Below, one piece after another: positions 34,291 through 41,836 of a stretch of 64,000 nucleotides of DNA. A model generated the notes under the pieces. It searched no databases. It was not told the DNA's origin and saw nothing but the letters and a program-made list of their open reading frames with translations. Source of the DNA: Spirosoma fluviale (GTDB taxonomy: Bacteria; Bacteroidota; Bacteroidia; Cytophagales; Spirosomataceae); assembly GCF_900230225.1 (NCBI RefSeq), contig NZ_OCNH01000001.1, positions 124,001-188,000 of the forward strand, written 5' to 3'. How positions within the stretch are numbered: position 1 is the stretch's first letter; every line of letters begins with the position of its first letter. The position numbers were made by a program, and so were the translations under genes.

Positions 34291-37200
34291 ATGAAGCACC
34301 TGGCGGCTCTTTGCCTAACCTTACCACTTATCATTCAGACCAGTTTCGGTCAGACGAAAAAACAAAATCCACCGGCAGCGGGTGCCGCTACTACGCTCCG
34401 GCAGCAGTTCAGTACACCCCCCGATGCCGCCAAACCGCGTGTGTGGTGGCACTGGATGAATGGCAACATCACCAAAGAAGGTATTCAGAAAGACCTCGAA
34501 TGGATGAAGCGCGTAGGCATTGGCGGGTTTCAGAATTTCGACGCCAGCTTATTGACTCCCAATGTCGTGCCTAAAAAGCTGGTGTTCATGACCCCCGAGT
34601 GGAAAGACGCCTTTAAGTTCACTACCGAACTAGCCAAAAAGCTGCAACTCGAAATGGCCATTGCCGGTTCGCCGGGCTGGAGCGTGACGGGCGGACCGTG
34701 GGTTCCGCCGAGTGATGCCATGAAAAAATACGTCTGGACAGAAACCCGGATTTCGGGTGGCAAAGCTTTCACTGGCAAACTACCCCAGCCAGCGGCCACA
34801 ACGGGTAACTTCCAGCATGTACCCCTGCCCACCGGGGGAGGAGGCTTCGGCGGAACAGTTGGTGTATTACCCACTTTCTACCAGGATGCCGCCGTTATTG
34901 CCTACCGTGTGCCCAAAAGCGAAACCCTCCTGTCGGCGCTCAACCCTAAAGTTACGTCCAGCGGGGGCTCCTTTACCCTGGCCGACCTCACCGACGGTGA
35001 CCTGACCAATGCCAAACCCCTGCCACCCATGGAGGTTGGGCAAGATATGTGGATTCAATACGAGTTTGCACAGCCCCAGACGTTTAAGGCACTCTCCATT
35101 GTTGGGGCCGCTAGCGGAGGAGTCCTGGCGGAGTTTGAGGGCGCTCCTAATAACCGGAGTTTAAAAGTGAGTGACGATGGCGTTAACTTCCGCGAAGTCA
35201 GAACCATTCCGGGTAGTACCGTGGCCCAGACTACGCTCAGTATCCCGCCCACAACGGCTAACTATTTCCGGTTTACCTTCAAAACGTTACCACCAGCCGG
35301 TAATCGTTTTGCCGCCTTGATGGGTGGGGAAGATAAACCGGGCAAGCCGGAGGGCGTTAATGTGGCTGAGCTGGTGCTGCACACCACCGAGCGTATTGAT
35401 AAATTTGAGGAGAAAGCCGGTTTCAGCCCCTGGTGGGAAGATAAGCTGGCGGCCGCATCAACAACGGGCGATGCCATTCCGACGGAGGATGTAGTCGATT
35501 TAACGGGTAAAATGAACGCTGACGGTACCCTGAACTGGACCGCCCCCGCTGGGGAATGGGTAGTCCTTCGCATGGGCTATTCGCTTACGGGTCGGCAAAA
35601 CCACCCGGCATCGCCCGAAGCGACGGGGCTGGAAGTCGATAAACTGGATAAACTAGCCGTTCGGAAATACATCGATACCTATCTCGACATGTACAAGGAT
35701 GCCACGGGTGGCCAGATGGGCAAGCAGGGGCTGGAATACATGGTGCTGGACAGCTACGAAGCGGGGGCTATGACCTGGACCAAAGCCATGCCCGAGGAGT
35801 TTGCCAAACGGCGCGGCTATAGCCTTATTCCCTGGCTTCCGGTGCTGGCGGGTCGGGTGGTGAAAAGTGCCGAAGCGAGTGAGAAATTCCTGTGGGACTA
35901 CCGCAAAACCATCGGTGAACTGATTTCCGACAACCATTACGATGTCATTGGCGACGCCCTCCACGAGCGGGGCATGAAACGCTACACGGAATCGCACGAG
36001 AACAAACGGATTTATCTGGCCGATGGTATGGATGTGAAGCGAAACGCCGATATTCCGATGTCGGCCATGTGGACGCCCGGTAGTCTGGGGCAGGGGGTCA
36101 ACGAAGAACCCCGCAGTCAGGCCGATATTCGCGAGTCGGCGTCGGTAGCGCATATTTACGGGCAGAATCTGGTGGCGGCCGAGTCGATGACCTCGGTAGG
36201 CAACGCGTTCAGCTATCATCCCGAAAAGTTGAAGCGCACCGCCGATCTGGAAATGGCGTCTGGCCTGAACCGCTTTGTGGTGCATACCTCTGTTCACCAG
36301 CCGCTGGACGATAAACTACCCGGTTTTTCTCTGGGACCGTTCGGCCAGTATTTTACCCGCCACGAAACCTGGGCCGAGCAGGCCAAAGCCTGGACCGGCT
36401 ACCTGGGCCGGAGCTGTTACCTGCTTCAGCAGGGCAAACCCGTTGTCGATGTGCTGTACTATTACGGCGAGAATAACAACATCACCCAGCTTTGCGCGAC
36501 CAAGTTGCCGGAATTTCCGGCGGGTTACGAATATGATTTTGTGAACGCAACAGCCCTCAAAACGGCCCTGCGCGTGGAGGGTGGGAAAATTGTGGCGAAG
36601 AGCGGCCAGCCGTACCGCCTGCTGGTGCTGGACGCGTCGGCCCGGTACATGACCCTGCCGACGTTGAAAAAACTGAGCGAACTGGTGAAGGCGGGTATGC
36701 ACGTAACGGGTACCAGGCCCGAACAGTCGCCGAGCCTGAGCGATAACCCCGCCGAGTTTACCGCCCTCGTGAACCAGATCTGGAGCCAGCCAACCGTATC
36801 GGCCAAACCGATCGACGCGGTGTTGGGCGAGATGGGCGTTGCTAAAGATGTGATTATCTCGGGGGCTTCGGCCGAGATTCTGTACGTTCACCGCCAAACG
36901 GCCGGACAGGATATTTACTGGCTCAATAACCGCAGCGATGCCCTTAACGAAGCGCAGATCAGCTTTCGGGTAACGGGAAAGGTGCCGCAGCTGTGGAATC
37001 CGCAAACGGGCAAAACAGAAACGGTTTCGTATCAGGTGAAAGATGGCCGCACGATCATCCCGCTCCGGTTCGAATCGTGGGATGCGTATTTTATCGTATT
37101 TGGCGAAAAAGCCACCGTTGCGGCTTATACCAAACCAACCGTCACGGAGTCGGCGGTGGCGCGGATGGATGGTGCATGGAAGGTGAGTTTTCAGGAAGGA

Positions 37201-37635
37201 CGGGGCGCTCCGCAAGGGGCCACGTTCGATAAGCTGGCGTCGTGGACCGACAATGCCGATGCAGGTATCAAATACTTCTCGGGCACGGCTACCTACGAAA
37301 ATTCGTTTGAGGTGCCAACGGTTAATAAAGCAGCTTCGTATATCCTCGATCTGGGCGATGTAAAGAACTTGGCCGAAGTGATCGTAAACGGCAAAAACAT
37401 GGGTATTGTCTGGAAGAAACCCTTCCGCCTACCCATCACCGACGCTCTGAAAACTGGTGCCAACACGGTGCAGGTCAAGGTGACGAACCTCTGGGTCAAC
37501 CGGCTGGTAGGCGATGCGCAGCCCGGCGTGACGAACAAGATTACGTTTACAACCATACCGTTCTACCGCGCCAATTCGCCCCTGCTGCCGTCGGGCCTGA
37601 TGGGTCCCGTTCGGGTGCTCGCGCCAGCGTTATAA
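34291..37635 (+). CDS. Secreted GH106-type alpha-L-rhamnosidase-like enzyme
   Basis: A 1114-residue protein with signal peptide (about 1-20, ending TSFGQ). The N-terminal part shows the GH106 pattern PRVWWHWMNGNITKEGIQKD, followed by LEWMKRVGIGGFQNFDAS, and SPGWSVTGGPWV. Two discoidin-like beta domains are probable: one near residues 220-350 (FKALSIVGAAS) and one at the C-terminus (VIVNGKNMGIVWKKPFRLPI). A segment with YMVLDSYEAGAMTWTKAMP carries candidate acids. It probably removes rhamnose from pectin or other plant glycans. It stands alone, with an intrinsic terminator at 37729-37752. Confidence 0.88.
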   Translation: MKHLAALCLTLPLIIQTSFGQTKKQNPPAAGAATTLRQQFSTPPDAAKPRVWWHWMNGNITKEGIQKDLEWMKRVGIGGFQNFDASLLTPNVVPKKLVFMTPEWKDAFKFTTELAKKLQLEMAIAGSPGWSVTGGPWVPPSDAMKKYVWTETRISGGKAFTGKLPQPAATTGNFQHVPLPTGGGGFGGTVGVLPTFYQDAAVIAYRVPKSETLLSALNPKVTSSGGSFTLADLTDGDLTNAKPLPPMEVGQDMWIQYEFAQPQTFKALSIVGAASGGVLAEFEGAPNNRSLKVSDDGVNFREVRTIPGSTVAQTTLSIPPTTANYFRFTFKTLPPAGNRFAALMGGEDKPGKPEGVNVAELVLHTTERIDKFEEKAGFSPWWEDKLAAASTTGDAIPTEDVVDLTGKMNADGTLNWTAPAGEWVVLRMGYSLTGRQNHPASPEATGLEVDKLDKLAVRKYIDTYLDMYKDATGGQMGKQGLEYMVLDSYEAGAMTWTKAMPEEFAKRRGYSLIPWLPVLAGRVVKSAEASEKFLWDYRKTIGELISDNHYDVIGDALHERGMKRYTESHENKRIYLADGMDVKRNADIPMSAMWTPGSLGQGVNEEPRSQADIRESASVAHIYGQNLVAAESMTSVGNAFSYHPEKLKRTADLEMASGLNRFVVHTSVHQPLDDKLPGFSLGPFGQYFTRHETWAEQAKAWTGYLGRSCYLLQQGKPVVDVLYYYGENNNITQLCATKLPEFPAGYEYDFVNATALKTALRVEGGKIVAKSGQPYRLLVLDASARYMTLPTLKKLSELVKAGMHVTGTRPEQSPSLSDNPAEFTALVNQIWSQPTVSAKPIDAVLGEMGVAKDVIISGASAEILYVHRQTAGQDIYWLNNRSDALNEAQISFRVTGKVPQLWNPQTGKTETVSYQVKDGRTIIPLRFESWDAYFIVFGEKATVAAYTKPTVTESAVARMDGAWKVSFQEGRGAPQGATFDKLASWTDNADAGIKYFSGTATYENSFEVPTVNKAASYILDLGDVKNLAEVIVNGKNMGIVWKKPFRLPITDALKTGANTVQVKVTNLWVNRLVGDAQPGVTNKITFTTIPFYRANSPLLPSGLMGPVRVLAPAL

Positions 37636-37728
37636 CCCGTCTGCGTTCTCAGATCAGCACGTCACAAACGGCCTCTGGATATGATAAGGCGCTTGTCCTT
37701 GGATAGTAAATACACTAATGCGACCTTT

Positions 37729-37752
37729 CGAAAGCCCACTTCCGGGCTTTCG
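37729..37752 (+). terminator. Intrinsic terminator after the GH106 gene
   Basis: Perfect 9-bp stem CGAAAGCCC/GGGCTTTCG with loop ACTTCC, followed by TTTGTT. It lies 23 bases upstream of the antiporter start. Confidence 0.75.
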
Positions 37753-37774
37753 TTTGTTATCGGGTATCTACACT

Positions 37775-39367
37775 ATGCAAGGGCTATTTATCGAATACAT
37801 CTTTCTCATCCTGATTATCCTGGGGCTGGTTATGCTGGCCAATAAGCTCCGGCTGGCCTATCCCATTGTGCTGGTGTTAGGTGGGTTGGCGCTCAGCTTT
37901 ACGGACGAGTTTTCATCAATCACCATCGACCCGGATCTGGTCTTCTTTATTTTCCTGCCTCCGCTTCTGTTCGAAGCGTCCTGGCAAACGTCCTGGAAAG
38001 AGTTCTGGAAATGGCGACGGGTCATTACCAGTTTTGCCTTTCCCATTGTTATCCTGACCTCCTGCGTCATTGCTCTTGTGTCGCACGCCCTTATTCCAGG
38101 CTTCACACTAGCGCTGGGTTTCCTTCTGGGCGGTATTATCTCTCCGCCCGATGCTATTTCGGCAACCACCATTATGCGGCAGGTCAGCGTACCCAAGTCG
38201 CTGGTGAGTATTGCCGAGGGCGAAAGTCTGCTGAACGATGCGTCGTCCCTGATCGTGTTTCGGTTTGCGCTGGCGTCCGTTATTACCGGGCAGTTTCATT
38301 TCCAGGAAGCTGCCACCAGTTTTGGCCTGGTGGTTTTCATGGGAATAGGCGTTGGTCTACTGGTTGGCGTCATTTTCTACGCCATCATCCGTTGGTTACC
38401 TACTACCCCCAGTATCGAAATTGTGCTCACGCTGGTAACGCCTTACTGCATGTATTACGGAGCGGAGCATCTTCACTATTCAGGCGTATTGGCGGTCGTC
38501 AGCGGGGGACTGCTGCTTTCCAACAAACGGCAAAGTATGCTGACCTACCAGAGTCGAATACAGGGCGTAAATGTCTGGACCAACATTGTGTTTGTCATGA
38601 ACGGGCTGGTCTTTCTGCTCATTGGTCTGCAACTGCCGCCTGTTGTTCAGCAACTTGGCACGGTTAGTATCCGCAGCGCCATTGGCTATGGGCTGGCGAT
38701 CTCGCTGGTATTAATGATAACCCGCTTACTCTGCACCTATGGCGCGGGCCTTTTCACTCGCTTTGCCAGTCGTTTTATTACGGTGGCCGACCCGAATCCT
38801 GATTGGCGCGGACCCCTCATTTTGGGCTGGGCTGGTATGCGCGGTGTGGTGTCGCTGGCTGCTGCGCTGTCAATCCCGTTACTGATCGGAGCTGGTCAGC
38901 CTTTCCCACACCGCAACCTGATTTTGTTCATCACCTTTATCGTTATTCTGGTCACGCTGGTCTTTCAGGGGTTAACCTTGCCTTTGTTAATTAGAAAAGT
39001 GAAGTTTAGAGGTATGCCAAACGCTATTCCGGAGCAACAGCAGGAGCTTCTTATCCAAAAAGCCATTACCCAAACCTCGCTTGCCTTTTTGGGGAAAAAC
39101 GAGCTGACCAACGAACACATCGCTAACCTGCACGAACGGCTAAACATTGACCTGCGTCTGCTCAATCAGGAATTGAACGAAACGAGTAATACCCGTACGA
39201 ACGCCATAATGGCTTATCAACGCACCTATCTGGACTTGTTGCAGCAGCAACGAAGTACCCTGATCGAGATGAACCACGGCATAGAGTTCGATGAAGAACT
39301 GATTCGAAAATACCTTTCTTTAATTGATCTGGAGGAATTTAAAGTTCGGGAAAAACTGGTTCAGTAA
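37775..39367 (+). CDS. Na+/H+ antiporter, CPA1/NhaP family
   Basis: With the ATG at 37775 (MQGLFIEYIFLILIILGLVM) the protein has 530 residues; the longer frame would run through the upstream terminator. About 12 hydrophobic helices are visible in residues 1-420, with the ion-binding LLNDASSLIVFRFAL motif and the GGIISPPDAISAT segment. A conserved arginine appears in WAGMRGVVSLAAAL. The cytoplasmic tail (about 420-530) is helical and polar, with NELTNEHIANLHERLNIDLR-type coiled-coil potential. It exchanges Na+ for H+ across the inner membrane in pH and salt homeostasis. Confidence 0.92.
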   Translation: MQGLFIEYIFLILIILGLVMLANKLRLAYPIVLVLGGLALSFTDEFSSITIDPDLVFFIFLPPLLFEASWQTSWKEFWKWRRVITSFAFPIVILTSCVIALVSHALIPGFTLALGFLLGGIISPPDAISATTIMRQVSVPKSLVSIAEGESLLNDASSLIVFRFALASVITGQFHFQEAATSFGLVVFMGIGVGLLVGVIFYAIIRWLPTTPSIEIVLTLVTPYCMYYGAEHLHYSGVLAVVSGGLLLSNKRQSMLTYQSRIQGVNVWTNIVFVMNGLVFLLIGLQLPPVVQQLGTVSIRSAIGYGLAISLVLMITRLLCTYGAGLFTRFASRFITVADPNPDWRGPLILGWAGMRGVVSLAAALSIPLLIGAGQPFPHRNLILFITFIVILVTLVFQGLTLPLLIRKVKFRGMPNAIPEQQQELLIQKAITQTSLAFLGKNELTNEHIANLHERLNIDLRLLNQELNETSNTRTNAIMAYQRTYLDLLQQQRSTLIEMNHGIEFDEELIRKYLSLIDLEEFKVREKLVQ

Positions 39368-39565
39368 GCCGATGTCAATTAATGTGTTACGAAGGGGTAA
39401 GCTACGGGATTCAGGCACTTGTACTGCTGAAAATCAGACATCGGGCCACACAAAGACTGACCCGAAAAAAACTTGTCGACCTAAGCGCCGTTTAGTCTGT
39501 AGTCAATAACGCCGGATGGCTTAAAATACGGTCCATCCTGTGCGTTGACGAGACCAGACAAATGT

Positions 39566-40672
39566 ATGAGTACACGTAAAATTGCCTTAGTTGTTGGGGC
39601 CAGTGGAATTACCGGCAGCAATCTTGCCCACGAATTAATTAAGCAGGGATGGCTGACCTACGGGCTGGCCCGGAACCCCAATACCGAACTAACTGATTTG
39701 CAGCCCGTAGCTGCCGATCTGATGAATCCGGAGAGCCTGCAAACGGCTCTGTCGACAATTAACCCGACTCATGTGTTTTTTACGAGTTGGATGCGGAACG
39801 AGACAGAAGCCGAGAACATCCGGGTAAATGGCACCATGGTTCGCAACCTTCTGGATGCTCTGGCACCCAAAAAATCGGTACAGCACGTCGCGCTGGTTAC
39901 GGGGCTGAAACACTATCTGGGGCCTTTCGACGCGTATGCCAAAGACGGCTTTCTGCCTGAAACCCCCTTGCGGGAAGAGCACCCCCGCCTTGACATCGAA
40001 AATTTCTACTACGCTCAGGAAGATGAAGTATATGCCGCTGCCGCCCGAGATGGCTTCACCTGGAGCATCCACCGGCCGCATACCGTTATCGGGAAGGCTG
40101 TAGGCAATATGATGAATATGGGAAGCACGCTGGCCGTTTATGCCAGCCTGTGCCAGGCCAGTGGACGGCCCTTCCGCTGGCCGGGTTCCAAAGCCCAGTG
40201 GGAGGGACTCTCGGACGTGACCGACGCCCGTGTACTGGCCAAACACCTCATTTGGGCCGCAACCACCGAAGCCGCGCATAATGAAGCGTTCAACGTGGTT
40301 AATGGCGATGTGTTCCGCTGGAGCTGGCTATGGCAACGAATTGCCGACTGGTTCGGTATTGAAGCCGTTGGTTTCGATGGCACGATTCATCCATTGGAAG
40401 ACGAACTGGCAAACGATGGCCCGCTATGGCAGGAAATCGCCGAAAAGCAACACTTACTCGAACCTGATTTGACCCGTGTGGCATCGGCTTGGCACACAGA
40501 CCTTGATCTGGGAAGACCCATTGAAGTAATGACCGACATGTCGAAGAGCCGTAAGCTGGGTTTTCTGGTTTTTCAGCGCACCGACGAGTCCTTCTTTGAT
40601 CTTTTTACCCAACTACAGGCCGACCGCATAATTCCCGCCAATAGCGAGATCCAGCAACCTGAACTCGTTTAG
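39566..40672 (+). CDS. NAD(P)-dependent PRISE-type reductase (progesterone-5beta-reductase-like SDR)
   Basis: The ATG at 39566 (MSTRKIALVVGASGITG) gives 368 residues with the nucleotide-binding GASGITGSNL right at the start. The family signature NFYYAQED at about residue 150 contains the catalytic Tyr; the matching Lys is in LVTGLKHYLGPF. The plant-type iridoid-synthase/PRISE group reduces enone double bonds; bacterial members are often active on small enones (family knowledge). It is followed 28 bases later by an alcohol dehydrogenase gene, so the pair may reduce an enone and an aldehyde or ketone in one pathway. No promoter is clear in the 198-bp gap. Confidence 0.88.
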   Translation: MSTRKIALVVGASGITGSNLAHELIKQGWLTYGLARNPNTELTDLQPVAADLMNPESLQTALSTINPTHVFFTSWMRNETEAENIRVNGTMVRNLLDALAPKKSVQHVALVTGLKHYLGPFDAYAKDGFLPETPLREEHPRLDIENFYYAQEDEVYAAAARDGFTWSIHRPHTVIGKAVGNMMNMGSTLAVYASLCQASGRPFRWPGSKAQWEGLSDVTDARVLAKHLIWAATTEAAHNEAFNVVNGDVFRWSWLWQRIADWFGIEAVGFDGTIHPLEDELANDGPLWQEIAEKQHLLEPDLTRVASAWHTDLDLGRPIEVMTDMSKSRKLGFLVFQRTDESFFDLFTQLQADRIIPANSEIQQPELV

Positions 40673-40700
40673 GGGAAACACATTTATCAAACCAAATCGT

Positions 40701-41744
40701 ATGATTGACACAAAAAGCTATGCCGCTCAGACCAAAGATTCTGAACTGGCACCCTGGAATTTTGACCGACGCGACGTTGGCCCGCACGATGTGCAATTCG
40801 ATATAACCTTTTGTGGCGTTTGCCACTCCGACCTTCACCAGATCAGAGATGAATGGGGTGGTGGCATTTTTCCAATGGTTCCCGGACACGAGATCGTTGG
40901 TCGGGTCGTAGCTGTCGGGAGTAACGTTAAAAAATTCAACGTTGGCGACTTAGCCGGAACCGGATGCATGGTCGATTCGTGCCGCGTGTGTGAAAATTGC
41001 CAGCACGGTTTGGAACAGTATTGCACCAATGGCAACACGCTTACGTACAACAGTCTGGAGCAGGATAAGAAAACGCCTACTTACGGCGGTTACTCCAACA
41101 CCATTGTGGTGAATGAAGATTTTGTACTTCATATTCCCGAAACACTCGATCTGGCCGCTACGGCCCCGCTGCTTTGTGCGGGCATTACGACCTATTCGCC
41201 CCTCAAACACTGGAAAGTGGGCAAAGGACACAAAATGGCCGTTCTGGGGCTGGGTGGTCTTGGCCACATGGGCGTTAAATTCGGGGTGGCTTTTGGGGCG
41301 GAAGTAACGGTCCTGAGCACATCGCCGAAGAAAGAAGAAGACGCCCGAAAACTTGGTGCGCACAAGTTCGTCGTCACCAGCGACCCGGCCCAGCTTGCGT
41401 CCGTTACCGGTTATTTTGACTTTATTCTGGATACGGTTTCTGCCGAGCACGATTACAACCAGTACCTGAGCCTGTTGAAAACCGATGGCGTGCATATCTG
41501 CGTAGGTGCACCCCCGACGCCTTCAGCCCTGCTGGCGTTCAGTCTGATTCCCGGTCGGAAGAGCATCGCCGGTTCTACGATTGGCGGTATTGCCGAAACG
41601 CAGGAAATGCTGGACTTCTGCGCCGAACACAACATCGTTTCGGATATTGAACTGATCGACATCAAAGATATTCAACCGGCTTATGAACGGATGCTGAAAG
41701 GCGATGTCCGGTATCGGTTCGTGATCGACATGGCTACGCTGTAG
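40701..41744 (+). CDS. Zinc-dependent alcohol dehydrogenase (CAD/YahK-like)
   Basis: A 347-residue medium-chain dehydrogenase. The catalytic zinc ligands are in CGVCHSDLH (Cys38) and PGHE (His63-Glu64), and a complete structural zinc site is present with Cys94, Cys97, Cys100 and Cys108. The Rossmann motif GLGGLGHMGVKF lies near residue 183, and STSPKK after the second strand suggests NADP(H). It likely reduces aldehydes, as YahK and cinnamyl alcohol dehydrogenases do. The gene is 28 bases downstream of the PRISE-type reductase gene and shares its direction. It ends at a strong hairpin. Confidence 0.93.
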   Translation: MIDTKSYAAQTKDSELAPWNFDRRDVGPHDVQFDITFCGVCHSDLHQIRDEWGGGIFPMVPGHEIVGRVVAVGSNVKKFNVGDLAGTGCMVDSCRVCENCQHGLEQYCTNGNTLTYNSLEQDKKTPTYGGYSNTIVVNEDFVLHIPETLDLAATAPLLCAGITTYSPLKHWKVGKGHKMAVLGLGGLGHMGVKFGVAFGAEVTVLSTSPKKEEDARKLGAHKFVVTSDPAQLASVTGYFDFILDTVSAEHDYNQYLSLLKTDGVHICVGAPPTPSALLAFSLIPGRKSIAGSTIGGIAETQEMLDFCAEHNIVSDIELIDIKDIQPAYERMLKGDVRYRFVIDMATL

Positions 41745-41753
41745 AGTACACTG

Positions 41754-41807
41754 ATAAACAAAATGAGCCGGGGACACGTCGTATGCTCCCCGGCTCATTT
41801 TGTTTAT
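41754..41807. terminator. Bidirectional terminator, 21-bp arms
   Basis: Perfect 21-bp arms (41754-41774 and 41787-41807) with a 12-nt loop. The A-rich and T-rich outer parts flank a GC-rich core, so it fits termination in both directions between the convergent ADH and GH13 genes. Confidence 0.8.
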
Positions 41808-41836
41808 TAGTCAGCAAACGTACCCGTTAACGGCGG

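Noticed and set aside
36316..37215. 299-residue open frame on - opposite the GH106 gene
   Set aside because: Antisense shadow; Arg/His-rich composition without domain.
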